A stretch of DNA of 64,000 bases from NCBI GenBank assembly GCA_032718475.1, contig JAUCBJ010004814.1, forward strand, positions 1 to 64,000, read 5' to 3'. This DNA is from Nemertoderma westbladi. Its lineage: Eukaryota > Xenacoelomorpha > Nemertodermatida > Nemertodermatidae. The notes under the pieces are model-generated. The model saw nothing but the letters and a program-made list of their open reading frames with translations. It did not search any database and was not told the DNA's origin. Positions 42,686-53,970 of this stretch are shown one piece after another (the stretch's first letter is position 1; every line of letters starts with the position of its first letter). A program made the translations under genes and the position numbers.

Positions 42686-42851
42686 AACCGAATAAATATC
42701 ACCCGCGTTTCCCCTACAAGACGTGCGTCTTTGGTATTATTGCAATGAATGCCCAAGACCCAACCAACAAATGGAAAGACATAAACATCCGTAGAGACGT
42801 TGCTTTAAACACGGTTTTACTCGCTATATTTACGGGAGTTTCGAGCGAAAC

Positions 42852-43205
42852 TTGTTCGATGTATCACCTACGCTCATTCGATTCAAACGATCCTTAAATA
42901 AACCTATGATCAGAGTTCCGGAATACTCGGTCAGACCTCCTCATTCCCTAGTTAGACTTCAGACTCTTGATCCTAATAGTGTTACCCGAACAATTAGTCG
43001 GTGGCACTCCGGTTGTGGGCTTCCTCAATATTCGCCCATCTTACCTAGCCGGATTGGGACGCGGACATCTAATATCATCATTCAACCGTATCATCGTACC
43101 GGTTTAACCCGATACAACCTGTCACCAAGGCGGAGGAGAGAGTTGTACGAAACGTGTTGGACACTATTCTTCAAAAGATCGGAAAAGGAACCTACAATTG
43201 TTTAG
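42852..43205 (+). CDS. 3' ORF 2 of element C, unclassified
   Basis: The frame has 117 codons (MFDVSPTLIRFKRSLNKP) with a basic, Arg-rich C terminus (YNLSPRRRRELYETCW). There are no recognised motifs and no membrane segment. After its stop at 43205 an alternative frame reads on as a coiled coil, QQQVQAVNELALSQFDQEI, to 43280, which suggests a frameshift within a once-longer gene continuing into 43302-43745. Confidence 0.45.
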   Translation: MFDVSPTLIRFKRSLNKPMIRVPEYSVRPPHSLVRLQTLDPNSVTRTISRWHSGCGLPQYSPILPSRIGTRTSNIIIQPYHRTGLTRYNLSPRRRRELYETCWTLFFKRSEKEPTIV

Positions 43206-43301
43206 AGAAACGTAAATTGCAGCAACAAGTCCAAGCGGTAAACGAATTAGCTTTATCTCAGTTCGATCAGGAAATCCAGAATCTCTAAGAAGATATCGAA
43301 C

Positions 43302-43745
43302 TTGGACGGCTCTACTTTCTGCAAGCGTTTGGACAAATGTTTTCAACGACAAGCGGAGGAAAATCAGCTCGAGGAGAAGCATATCGATTCCGATAGAGCC
43401 CGAGAACGCGAGTTGGAAAGAATCATCAAACCGAGGAAATTTCTCACTATACACGGTCCACCTACCGCTATCGTTCAGACGACCCGTCAGGGACCAGTAA
43501 GAGCTGCTGTCTCAAAACGCGCTCTCAAGGTTGTTCGACCTCGTTCCACTGAGGTTGATACCGATCAACCAGGTACCTCGACTGGCGGATACACCGACCG
43601 TAACCCTAAACCTTCTGATGCAATTGTATTGCACCCTTCACCCAAGGGTTATAGCCCTCCTAGTAAAGTGGCTCGCCCCAAAGAGAAAAGGACTCTTGCT
43701 AGCCTCAAAAAACTGCGTAAACGCCGTCCGCGCAAGAAAAACTAA
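43302..43745 (+). CDS. 3' ORF 3 of element C, basic tail protein
   Basis: The frame has 147 codons. The N-terminal part is a charged helix (QRQAEENQLEEKHIDSDRAR), the middle is Pro/Ser/Thr-rich and probably disordered, and the C-terminal 20 residues are extremely basic (LKKLRKRRPRKKN), able to bind nucleic acid or act as a nuclear signal. It ends 79 bases before the right LTR. By position and basic tail it recalls the last accessory ORF of element A, but there is no sequence match that I can see. Confidence 0.5.
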   Translation: MDGSTFCKRLDKCFQRQAEENQLEEKHIDSDRARERELERIIKPRKFLTIHGPPTAIVQTTRQGPVRAAVSKRALKVVRPRSTEVDTDQPGTSTGGYTDRNPKPSDAIVLHPSPKGYSPPSKVARPKEKRTLASLKKLRKRRPRKKN

Positions 43746-43823
43746 CTGTTTAGAGTATTTTTATATTTTAGAAACTGTGATTTTTTATATTTTATAGAAT
43801 TAAATCCCATTTTCTGGGAGTGG

Positions 43824-45019
43824 TGTAAAGGCTTTTGCGGAATTAGCTGGTTATTTTCCCCGCAAAGTACTCTGTAGTTGTTTTAACGGACATAAAAAGC
43901 CGTTTCCTTACTGTACCGGTGTTTTAGTGGACATAAAAGCCATTTCTTCTGTATGTGTACTTTAGCGGACATAACTAGCGATTTTATGTCGCAATAAGCC
44001 AAATACTCTAAACATCGGAACTCCGATGACGACATCTATCAGCTGTGTCCACGTGTAACTTTTCTTTGTTCTTTGTTCGTTCTTTGTTCGGTCGACCAAT
44101 CAGAGCGGTTTTCACTCTGTGTTGGAGATTGTATACAGAAACTTATGCAATTCAGTCAGTGTGTGTATCTTTCTAAGCCCATAACACCAGCTTAGGATTT
44201 TTCTGTACTTCTGTGGAAGTTTCAGACTTTAGCAAAACATTAGTAGGCTTTGGTCATAGAAACGTATAACTGTTATCAAACCACACTGCACCACATATCC
44301 TAATCCTATCAATGCAAATCATATTGTCAACTATAAACACCGCATTTTTACTGCTATTTACTGTCGGTTATTAATTATATCAGTTGATGGAATATTGTTA
44401 TATTTGGATAATATTGATAAATAATCATAAAACCCCCAATCTTCTTGATATACTGAAGGTAAGAGACCGGTTACATATAACAATTGCGACTTACATTAAA
44501 GTGGTTTTGGAGTGAATCTAATGCTATTTCATAGGCACTACATGAGTCGGTTGCTGTTCTCTTTATATGTGACTAAAATTAGTGAAGGTCGGCAGATCGG
44601 TGTGCAGCATTGTGCGGTAGTGTGCATGATTGTGACTGATAACAAAGCATCTCCTAAAGAATGCGCTTTATACGTGAACCAATAGCCATCCCGTTGTGTC
44701 TAGTGTAAGTCATAACTCTGTTTACATACTTAGAGCGCCACGTCCTAAAGGAACTTTTAATATCTCCCGAAAGTGAATAATATTGGTCAAAGATTATATA
44801 TTAACAATCAGTCGAATAATACAGTAGGCCTACACCGCAATAAGGTCAAAGCTTCCGAATCCAGTCTCCCGGGTATATCCAGCGGGTGAATGGTCGCGCA
44901 TAGACTGGCTTCGGCTAATGTAGTGTATCAAATACTCGTCATAGGCTAAAGTCGATTTATAATCTAGAAGACATCTAAATTTGGCAGGTTAAACTGCTAA
45001 AGGTCTGAAAGCGCGAACA
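43824..45019 (+). repeat. Right LTR of element C
   Basis: This is the partner of 28555-29735 with the same ends. It differs by roughly fifteen substitutions and a 15-base insertion (CCTATCAATGCAAAT, near 44306). It is followed at once by GGCAT, the target duplication. A short purine-rich CTGGGAGTGG precedes it and may be the polypurine tract. Confidence 0.95.
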
Positions 45020-46001
45020 GGCATCTCTCTCCAGCAGGCTATGTATATTTTCTTGGTACTTTAGTATGCGATATTATATTGGTAATATCGCATATCCAAT
45101 CATGATTCGTAAATCATGCGAATTGGAGTGCGCTCCAAATCCACGGAAATTCAATCTAATACTGGATGTGGGGTGGAATTTTTTTCTTGGGGCAAGTTTT
45201 GCGGACTGGCCCGCCCTCTGGGTCTGTTCTCACTATCCACCCTTGGTACATCTGCGAGCTAAGTTGTACTGAGGTATCTGGCATCTCTGTTTAGACTATC
45301 TCCCTTCTTCCTCTCTCGATTTTCTTTTGGGTATTATTGTCCAATCTCTTCACTACCTCGCTTCTTTAGTCCCATAGGACTCATCCACTGCTCAGCTCTC
45401 CACCCTACACATGAATCTTGCGCCCTTCAACTTTCCCCAAACTCTCGCACATCCTCACCATATTCTTCTCATACTCAACTCAACCCCATATTATTCTCAC
45501 ACTCTACACTCCTGTCAGGTCTCACATATGTGTACACCATGTAATTGAGTCCCGTGATTGTCTCATCCTCTTGTTTCAATCAATTAGTCCCCAGTCCCAG
45601 TAGCTAATTGGAAAAGGTTATATCTGACTATAGTACATATGTGGTGGTTTTACGCTACGATTGAATACTTTATATCTTATTTATATTGTTTATAATTAGG
45701 GCGGGAATATTTTACTTTAGTCTACAATTCCGGCGCTGCCTTCCAGGCATCCTGATACTTTCTCGTCATTAAATGATGTCAGCGAACCACATCCTGAGTG
45801 TCAGTCTAGGATTTTATCCCGTCCTTCCAGTTCATCGTAGTTCATCTCTTTTATCCTTGTCCTGGCTTGGATGCTCCCTGCCATCCCATTTGTTCTTAGT
45901 TGCGGATGTATGGCTTTACTAATCCCTATTATCTGTTCCCTGAGCATGGTTGTTACCGTCTCTTGATAACTCTTCGCTGGTGGTCCCATCAAGTGTCCCT
46001 C
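45020..46001 (-). mobile_element. Element B: 3' remnant of an A-type BEL element
   Basis: The first hundred bases match the end of the D LTR (TATTGGTAATATCGCATATCC). From about 45129, GTGCGCTCC and CTGGATGTGGGGTGGAATT match the 3' noncoding region of element A at 4888-4933. The conserved 3' block is at 45588-45637. The segment ends in a piece of the accessory ORF. It is cut on the left by element C and on the right by the LTR of element D at 46002. Confidence 0.6.
45801..45992 (-). pseudogene. Accessory ORF fragment of element B
   Basis: The minus-strand frame reads GPPAKSYQETVTTMLREQ and IIGISKAI. It aligns with GPPAKRYRELVTP...TTGISKAV of element D and GPPAKRYWALITP...TTGISREV of element A, i.e. 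the C-terminal part of the zinc-knuckle accessory protein. It is truncated at the D LTR boundary. Confidence 0.6.
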
Positions 46002-46670
46002 TGTGATGGGATCAAGGATCCCGACTGGACTGTTATAGTACGCGTCACCGTTCCTGCTTGGGGATCGTGCTAATCAGCTTTGGCCGAGGCTGTAGGGGAA
46101 AAACAATAAGAGTTTGCTGTCGTCTTTCGGTATTAATAAATACATGCGGTGATAGCACAATGTTAATAGTAAAGCAGAAATACAGATAATATTGACTGAT
46201 GAATAGTTTCCAGTATGGCGGTGTCGTCCAATAACTATAACCGATCTGTCCTAAACTGAATAACACAACTGATGCACTAATCTAACAACCTGAGATAATA
46301 TATGATTGATACATTGAATATTGCTTCACCTCTTACACTACTTTGGCATTCTACCCAATGGATGCTTTCCTGTTCCCTATCACGTGCTTCCCTTCCCTCT
46401 ATTGGCTAACATACTACTTGCCACCTTGGCGCTCTCTGGGAGTGTTTCCCCTCCGCTGCTAGCCTCTACTAGCCATATTCCCTCCGAGGTGGTTTGACCT
46501 CTAACCTCTCTTTCTATGTGGCTTCGGGGCTTGTGTTGCCCCCCCCCCCCCCCCCAATGTTGATTATGATACGAGATTGATATTGGTAATCTCGTATCTC
46601 CAACATATTGCTGAAAATGCCACTAGTCACATTTTCTGGTGGGTAATGAAGTGAAATGAATCTGCTTACA
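46002..46670 (-). repeat. Left LTR of element D
   Basis: It starts TGTGATGGGATCAAGG and ends CTGCTTACA on the plus strand, matching in layout the LTRs of A and the right LTR at 52548. It contains a 17-base C-run (46539-46555), and the pair GATACGAGATT/AATCTCGTATC that forms a stem around TGATATTGGT. Confidence 0.75.
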
Positions 46671-47402
46671 CTCCCCCCCCCATGCTATCTTCCCAGTGAG
46701 AGGATAGCATCAACCTCAAGCGCGCTACAATTCCGCTGGAACCCAATCTACTATCGGGTGTGGGGTGGAGTTATTTTCTCAGGGTAGGCTTTCCAGGCCG
46801 CCCCCCTTTGGGTGTGATATTGCTACCCCTCCTTGGTGCAATCGCAACCTATGTTGCACCAAGATATCTGACGTCTCTGTTCGAGACAATTGTGGACTCC
46901 TCTCAGACAATTTTATAAAACTTTGCTCTAAACTCACTCTATCCTCACTTCACTCTAACCCATATGGACCCTATCGCCCCTTACTCTCTCTCTCTCACAG
47001 CTCGCTCCCCACATTTGAATTGCACCAGTCTACTTTCTGCGCACGTCAACACCTCTCCGTACCTCCCCCATGCTCCTCCTATACTCAACCCACACTTGTT
47101 TCACCCTACTCACTCCTGACAGGCCTCACCCTACCCTTTTGTGCCATCGCACTAAAGAAGTATGATTCGTCTAGTGTCCCGTCCTCCTGTCATAGTCAAT
47201 TGGTCCCCAGTCCCAGTAGCTAGTTGAAAAAAGGGTTATATATGACTATAGTAATTACTCTGATTATATTGATTCTAATTATATTCTATTGATTATTACA
47301 TACGTACATACTAATTGCACTTTATTAATTTTTGCACTTAGGAGTTCGTATTACTTCACATGTGGTGCCTTCCAGGCATCCCCACATCTCCCCCTCCGAG
47401 TC
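46671..47402 (-). other. 3' noncoding region of element D
   Basis: This corresponds to 4835-5547 of element A: a polypurine tract, AAGCGCGCTACAATTCCGCTGG, GGGTGTGGGGTGGAGTT and the conserved block at 47204-47255. No gene; the plus-strand Ser/Leu-rich frame is compositional. Confidence 0.6.
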
Positions 47403-47732
47403 CTAGTTCGCTCCTCCTGTCTTCAGGAACCATCTCAGTTCCTTCCCTCTATCATCGTCCTGTCTGGGTCGCTTCCTTCCCTCTGGCTTGTCCTCTTTGA
47501 GACTCCTCATTCTCGCCGTTACCGCCTTGCTAATTCCCGTGGTTGATTCCTTGGGCGCTGGTGTTACTAGCTCCCGATAACGCTTTGCAGGTGGCCCTTC
47601 TGAATGCCCCTCCTGCTTCCCCCTGGTAGCGTCCCACAAGATCATCTTCATGGTTCGCTGCACGTGCTCCACCAGAAAGTCTCTAATCTCTCCTCTATCC
47701 TCCGGCGTCCATCTATCCAAATACCTCCGCAT
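47403..47732 (-). pseudogene. Accessory protein C-terminal part, element D
   Basis: This is a homologue of 5548-5946: RRYLDRWTPEDRGEIRDFL, EHVQRTMKMILWDATRG and EGPPAKRYRELVTPAPKES. It ends in a slightly different tail. The upstream coding continues to about 47870 in other frames (AQEFRWGFF). A TGA stands where A has a Cys codon just before this part, so the break is independent of the one in A. Confidence 0.6.
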
Positions 47733-47973
47733 GTTGATAACTCATCCATACGATGCCATCGTCGCTACCTCTTGGTATGTAAATGGAAGTAAGTCTCCTC
47801 TTAATAATTTCCAGATGGGCCTCCTGATTGATGTTGAAGAAACCCCACCGGAACTCCTGGGCCTTCATTCACTGTCGCGTCATAACACCAACGTCGGCCC
47901 ACTCCTCGAAGATCTTAAACTTCTCCTCGTCGTCCATACAGTCGCACTGGCGCCCATAGTGCCCTCGGAAGTT

Positions 47974-48369
47974 TCAATTTGAGCAGCGGTTGTGCAACCT
48001 CGGACACGCTCCCATCCTGTGGCTCGACTCGCGGCAGTAGAAGCAGCTCGTCCCCTTCTGGAATCGATACAAATAGCTCTTTTCCTGGTGAGTCAGTCTC
48101 CTGCAGTAATCACAGTCTTTTGCCCCAAGCGGTCTCCTATGTCTGTGGAGCAGTTGGTAAGCAAACTTCTGGACGTTAACGTGCCTGTCCATGTCTACAT
48201 CCTCGGCTCGCCTCGGCATTGTCTCTCCAAACACTACCCTTGGTGCCATTCCTGGTTGCTCGCCCAACCTGATGGTGCTCCCCGCAAAATCCATCACAGG
48301 CTCCTCGTGCACCCAGGTCCGCTTGCTGGGTTTATCCCAGAAGGCCCTCACCCTGCTGGCCATCACCAC
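47974..48369 (-). pseudogene. Accessory protein zinc-knuckle part, element D
   Basis: The frame reads from AFWDKPSKRTWVHEEPVMDF through KFAYQLLHRHRRPLGAKDCDYC without the stop found in element A, proving continuity of the N-terminal and knuckle segments. Knuckle 1 has lost its last Cys (Tyr), knuckle 2 is intact (CFYCRESSHRMGAC), and knuckle 3 is cut by a TGA in place of its second Cys. The start region extends to about 48525. Confidence 0.65.
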
Positions 48370-48537
48370 TCTCCCACCAACTCAGTCCGTATCTGAGTGG
48401 CCAATCCTCTTGATGGGCGGCATCTCCCCGAACTCGTTGTCATCCTCCTCCCCCGCTGGGACTGGGTCCAGGCCCGGTATCCCGGCAGACCCACTGTGTC
48501 CCTTCCCACCTTGGCTTTTGCCCATAACTTTCCATCC

Positions 48538-48953
48538 ATGACTCTGGATGGCACATTCACAAGAATGCTACGCTGGGTTCATTGTGTCAAGTACAATGCA
48601 CACATCTCCAACCAGACACTATATAACATTGGAGGTGTCTCATTGTTTCCCCCAAGCTTGACACTAGAACAAAATAGCCTCCGCTTTGCAGGACATTGCT
48701 TTCGCCATGAGGTCAAGTCAGTGCATAATCTTGTACTTTGGCAGCCTCATGGAGTGAATAAACATGGTGGACAGCCCATGACTTTCTTGAGACGCATCTT
48801 AAAAGACACTGGCCTTGAAGATGCGGATGATCTAGCAAATGTCATGGGTGATAGGGAGTTGTGGCAGTGCAATTTTTTTGACAAGCCGGCACAGCATTCT
48901 TAAAAATGCAGCTGCAATGCAGCATGCCGATCCTAGTAGTAGTAGTTCCATCC
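48538..48953 (+). pseudogene. RTE-like LINE 3' fragment inside element D
   Basis: A plus-strand frame gives RMLRWVHCVKYNAHISNQ, LRFAGHCFRHEVKS and LVLWQPHGVNKHGGQP, the C-terminal region of RTE reverse transcriptase ORFs. It ends in a TAGTAGTAG tail. The 8-base duplication TTCCATCC flanks it (48530-48537 and 48946-48953). It differs clearly from the RTE copies at 20.9 and 31.1 kb, so it is another subfamily, related to the tail at 25147-25262. Confidence 0.8.
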
Positions 48954-49256
48954 TTCCTGTTCTCTCGGTCTCTTCCTCGCGAAATCGCCCTCAGAGCCCG
49001 CTGGCATGGGCATTGCTTGCAATCCTGATGTCAACTGTTTTGGCGATTCTTCTGTAAATCCTAGCTCCTCCCCCAGAAACTCGCCCGAGCTCCCTGATCC
49101 CCACCTCAGCTCGTCCAAGTTCTGGGCCTCAAACCCATAATCATCTCCCCTAGCCTCCGCCTCTCTTTTGTCTGCCTCCCTCCTTTCTCATCTAGCAACT
49201 TCTTCCAGTCGATTTTCCTCAAGTCTATCCGCTTCCAGCTTCTCCCACTAACTCTA
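48954..49256 (-). other. Unassigned segment at the internal deletion of element D
   Basis: A minus-strand frame (48933-49118: AQNLDELRWGSGSSGEFLG) has acidic coding-like text but no match in element A. It fills the place where A has gag core, pol and the exonuclease-like ORF. Confidence 0.35.
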
Positions 49257-52200
49257 TCAGCTTCTCTGATATGGTGTATCCAACTCCCTGTCTACTAGAT
49301 GCTGGCAGTTGTAGTACACCGACTCGCCATCTTGAGCGTCTTGAGCGCATCGATAAGTGTTGCCATACACATCGCCTGTGCTTCCAATGGGTTCGACGGA
49401 TGCTGTACAGACTCTTCTGTTGGGTGCGGTTCGCCCGTCGGGCCTGTTGATTTTTTCTGTGTGGGATATATCATTGGGGGTAACGGCCCCCTCCATATAT
49501 CCGTGTCGCACGATCTGTTCTAGTCCAGGGGGTTCAATGTTCTTGTCCTCGGTTGAGTATATTGCTGATATTGTAATTTGGGAATGTCACCCCCCCCCCC
49601 CCACCACACCGGTGTTGTGTTTGGTACTGGGGTTGATGTTAATATATTGAGGCCCATACACCTATCGGCAATAACTCCCCCCTCCCCTGGGTATATGTTA
49701 TATCCCTGCATAATATAGTCATACTGGTGTGCAGGTACCGGTATAGGCCTATCCACTTACTGGCTACCTACCGGTATGTACGCCGCGGCTTCCGGATCTA
49801 ATCCCGTTGTTTGCGCTACCCTATTGCCTACACTATCTCTTCCAGCATGGCCTATAGTATGTGCAGTAAGACCTACAGTATGTCCTGCAGTCTGCCTGTG
49901 TCCTTCCGGACCGAAGTTTAATCTTCTCGAATATTCCAAGAAGTCCTCCCCACGACCACCGTACTCTCGATCGGCAGCTACATCCCGTTGGGAAGTTTCT
50001 CTTCGATCCCCTCTCCTGTCCTCGTCCTCATGCCGGTACACCTATATACGGCATACCTTCTCCCGGTGTATAGTATATCTCGCCAGGCTGCGTCTCTCCA
50101 GGGCGACGGCAATCTCCTGGAGTTCGACCCCACTGACTCTCTAACTCCATCTCTACTACCGACGGTTCGCTGTCCGTTCTCACTCTCCGGTTGCCCGCAG
50201 CAACACTTCTTCTATTCTCTTCACTTCTTCTCTCTTCAGTGTAGCGTTCCCACTCATGAGATCTCTCTTTGACTTCCCGGTTAAACTCCACTGTTCTTCT
50301 TCCATTTTCCGACTGGGCTCGACGTCTTGTTGCTCGCCCGCTCATGACGCCAACCTCTCTCACTCTAGCAGGTTGGATGCTGCTGGGGATATTCGCAATC
50401 CCCCTACTATTCCCCGTCGTCGTGTGCTGTGGTTCACCTAACTCGCCCCGCATATTATCCTCCGATGCTTGTGGGGCATTCTCTGCCCCCCCCCCCCCCC
50501 CACTCACCACCTATTACTTCACTACCTCCTACGACCTCCTCGACGCCCTATCTCTACTGCGGCTGGGTCTATTCACCCCTGCCTCTCCCTCTATCACTGC
50601 GTGCGTGGCCTTGCAGGCTTCCGTCGGGTTGACTCACCACCACTCCTCCCTGCCTAACTACGTGGCCTTGCAGGCTCCCATCAGGGTGACTCACCCCTGC
50701 TACTCCCTGCGTACTAACTACGTGGCCTTGCAGGCTCTCGCTGGTCGGACCACCTACGTTTGCTGCGTTCGTATGAATAGCACCGTCATCAACAATATTA
50801 CCGTCTAAATAATTTGGATTATTTAAATTATTTTGTTCGGAATTCGGATTATTATTTAAATTATTTTGTATATTTAAATTAGAATTATTTGAATTACTTT
50901 GCATATTTAAATTAAGATTATTTGGATTATTTTGTATATTTGAATTTAAATTATTATTTGAAATATTTTGTGCGTTTAAATTAGGGTTATTATTTTGTAT
51001 ATTTAAATTAGAATTATTATTTTGTATATTTAAATCAGGATTATTTGGATTTAAATTATTATTACCAGGTAAATTATTTCCTGCAATGAAAGTTTGATTA
51101 GGGTTGTCTACTACGGTACTATTAATATTAATGCCTTCTAACGTATTATTATTACCCCCCCCCCCCCTTCCATCCCGCCCGTACAGTTACACCAGTCTTG
51201 GGTCTGTCGTTTGGTGCCTGTAAGTGGGGTATTAACAAATGTCTCCATTACTTCTGGCTCCTCGTAAATACTACCCGAGCCAGCCCCACTCTCAGATAGT
51301 CCCAACTGCGCCAGTTCTAATCGGCGCTTTTGCTTAGCTTGATATTGCATTTTCCCCTTAACTGGGCATGCATATCATCCCGCATACGTTTCCCCGCTCT
51401 CTCTCTCTCTCTCTATCCTCTCGCAGACATTGGTCGGCCAACTCTGCCTCCCTCGCCTCCTGCTCTCTATGCTCATTCTCTACTTTCGCCTCTCGCTCTC
51501 TACGCCCATTCTCTACTTTCGCCTCCCGCTCCTCACGCTCTCTAAATTTTCTCTCAACCCTCTCAGCCCTCTCTTTTTTCTCTCTCGCCAGCTCTCTCTC
51601 TCTCTTTCTCTAATAGTGTGGTTCCCTCATCCAGCTGCCTCTCCAACTCTTTCTGGTCTAGCACCACTATGTCTAGTTGACACGCCAGATCTATCTTAAA
51701 CACCCTTCTTGTTTTTGCGGAGGATGTAGCGGACTTATCGTTTGCGACGGACTCCCATCACCTCTCTGTCCTACTAACTTTTCCCCGCTTTCTGGGGTTC
51801 TCGCTAACTGACAAGACCGAATCCTCGGGGTTAACCTCGGGTTCGCCCTCGTGCGGATCCGCCCAACCCACTAACTTAATTCCTATAGCATCCACTAAGT
51901 ACGGCCCTACATACACTACTTCAGGCTCCATAACCCCGGATCGCCACAGTTCGAATAGTTCGGTGGTGACTCCCACTCACTCTCTCACTCGCCAGTTCTC
52001 CATGTCCAAAGCGGACTAAATACCAGAAATGTTCGTTAGACTCACCTAGCCTTTGGTGTAATTTAGGCTGGTCTACCGTTCCTCCCTCTCTGGCCTCCCT
52101 CAGTAGTTTCTTGGTGGCTTGTAGGCCCGTCGTAGCCGATTTCTCGTCCCGACGTCCTCTTCACCGATATCTCCTCCTCCTCTTCTCGTTCGGCGTCGTA

Positions 52201-52494
52201 CCGGCGGCCCCACTGTCACCATTCCGGTGGGCCGTCCATCGCCCTCGGCATGTGGCTGGCCGGCAACTTCGGTATTCCGACCGCCGTTGTGCATCGACTC
52301 GTCCCTGTATCTTTCATCCGTCATGGTTGACGGCTGCCCTCTGCTTGGGGTACCGGATCATCCCTCGTCAGCGAATCCGGCTTCGCAGGTCAATACCGTC
52401 TCGTCGCGGCCTCGCGGATTGTTTGGTTGGTGTCATCCGGGGTCCGCGGCGGCATCCTCTCTCCCTCTGATAATCGGGGTTCCCCTTGGCTCAT
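49257..52494 (-). pseudogene. ORF1/Gag precursor remnants of element D
   Basis: The start is the ATG at 52494 (MSQGEP), matching the ORF1 start of A. Blocks in order: 52100-52324 (GRPTGMVTVGPPVRRRTRRG), 51758-51976 (VVYVGPYLVDAIGIKLVGW), 51138-51350 (TFVNTPLTGTKRQTQDWC) and an Asn-rich part with short repeats at 50569-50904. Then come 50028-50510 (EFNREVKERSHEWE), 49520-50041 and 49257-49511, which ends before DUF1759. G/C-runs lie at 51155-51167, 50486-50501 and 49590-49602, at the places where A also has runs. Frames change many times, so no product is possible. Confidence 0.7.
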
Positions 52495-52547
52495 CTTTAC
52501 TTTACTTTACTGCAGTCACAGTTTAGTAGTTTTAGGCAGTTGTTTAC

Positions 52548-53196
52548 TGTGGCGGGATCGAAGATCCCAACCGGGTTGATGTTTTAGGCATCACCGCTCT
52601 ACCACAGGGATGCTGGGATGGTGCTAAATAACTTGGCTGAGGCCGTTGCAGGAAAACAATGAGAGTCCGGTGTTGTCTCTTTGATATCATAAAATAACAA
52701 TAGCACAAAAACTCGTGGTAGAAGTACAGATATGATGTGTACCGTTATGTTGTATCAGTAAACGATGATGGTAAACAACTGATACCAGTCTGCACTAACT
52801 GAGAAATTAACTAAACTGAGTCACAAACTGGTAGCAGGAGATAATATATGATTGATATACCAATATTGCCACACACCTACGCTACCTTGGCCTGTTACCT
52901 AACGAATGCTCTCCTTTACCCTAATCTCCCACTTGTCACCCTTTCACCCTCTGGGAGTGTTTCCCCCCTGCTGCTAGCCTCTACTAGCTGTGTCCCCTCC
53001 GAGGTGGTTTGACTTCTAACCTTCCTTTGTGTGTGGCTTCGGGGTTTGTACAGCCCCCCCCCCCCCCCCCCCCCCCCCGAATGTTGGTTGTGATACGAGA
53101 TTAATATTCCTAATCTCGTATCTCCAACATATTGCTCAAAAAATGCCACTGCCCTATTTTGTGGTGGGTAAGCAAGCGGAGTTGAATCCGCTTACA
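52548..53196 (-). repeat. Right LTR of element D
   Basis: It starts TGTGGCGGGATCGAAG and ends CCGCTTACA on the plus strand. A 25-base C-run (53054-53078) is the longest homopolymer in the window. The stem GATACGAGATT/AATCTCGTATC is kept. Identity to the left LTR is low by eye in the first 300 bases, higher in the last 350. Confidence 0.78.
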
Positions 53197-53284
53197 ATGT
53201 CGGCCAGTAATTTCTTTCACGGTGGAAAATCAGTTCAATCAATTTAAAATATAAATTGGGGAAGATAGTAAAATTGAGCATGGC

Positions 53285-53970
53285 TTAAAATAATATATTA
53301 CATAAATATAATAAATATAAGTATAGTTGAGAGTTGGAGTAAGGTTTATTCAATGGGAGAGTCAGCAGGACAGTTCCGATAGAGGAGGGCTGAGGAGGCA
53401 GTCCATAGCATGTTAGCGGTTCCTGCAAGGTCCATCGCAGAACTGACAGATACAGCTGTCTGAGAACTCGTGGAATGGGGTTGGGGTGCGACAGAGTATG
53501 TGATGGAACCCATGAGCCGTTGTCCTGGTAACAAGCGATCTGTTCCTTTGACCAGGCCATTTCCATACGGATGTGGAAAAAGCCGGTCCGCGTAGAAAAC
53601 CCTGAGCTTGGAAATTGGCGATTCGTTCGCGACGGTGATCTTTATAAAGTTCTAGAACATCGCTATCGAAAGTTTCTGTTGACCTGGAGTATATATCTAC
53701 AACAAATGAGTTCTTACCAACGAGTTTCATAGCTAATGTCGATGATGCCGATATATGTTTCCCTAACATACGCTTTATGAAGGTGGATTTGATTTTATCA
53801 ATTTCTAGCAGATGTGATAATTTCAGATAAGGAGCCATTTCATTCATAGAGTATGTTGCCATAGGTGATATTTTCGATTTGAATATCTCAATTGCAGTTT
53901 CAACAGAGAGGAGATGTAATAGATTAAGTGATCCTATGATACCGTATGATTTTTTCTTTTTGGATTCCAT
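53285..53970 (-). pseudogene. LINE C-terminal region
   Basis: The frame begins KKKKSYGIIGSLNLLHLLSV and carries IKSTFIKRMLGKHISASST, the usual C-terminal part after RT in this class. It ends CICQFCDGPC, a possible zinc motif. It is in the same frame as the RT segment; a single TGA at 54091-54093 separates them. Confidence 0.7.

Larger units (their letters stand above)
28555..45019 (+). mobile_element. Element C: 16.5-kb BEL/Pao LTR retrotransposon
   Basis: Two long LTRs (28555-29735 and 43824-45019) begin TGTAAAGG and end GCGAACA. The flanks GGCAT (28550-28554 and 45020-45024) are a perfect 5-bp target duplication, so the boundaries are secure. Reading left to right come a long leader with an RTE insertion, a 5' ORF, an Ala-rich coding repeat, gag, zinc knuckles, protease and a scrap of RNase H. 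Three short 3' ORFs follow. Most of reverse transcriptase and all of integrase are missing, so the copy is non-autonomous. LTR divergence is about 1-2% by eye plus a 15-base indel near 44306. Confidence 0.92.
46002..53196 (-). mobile_element. Element D: diverged, deleted relative of element A
   Basis: LTR-like ends lie at 46002-46670 and 52548-53196, with TG...CA in element orientation and a polypurine GGGGGGGGAG next to the left one. The interior has the same order as element A: ORF1/gag pieces from 52494 leftward, then accessory ORF pieces. Gag beyond the start of DUF1759, protease, RT, integrase and the exonuclease-like ORF are absent. The LTRs are far more different from each other than in A or C. 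The flanks CCCTC and ATGTC do not match. It is either very old or a recombinant between two elements. An RTE sits inside at 48538-48953. Confidence 0.8.
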
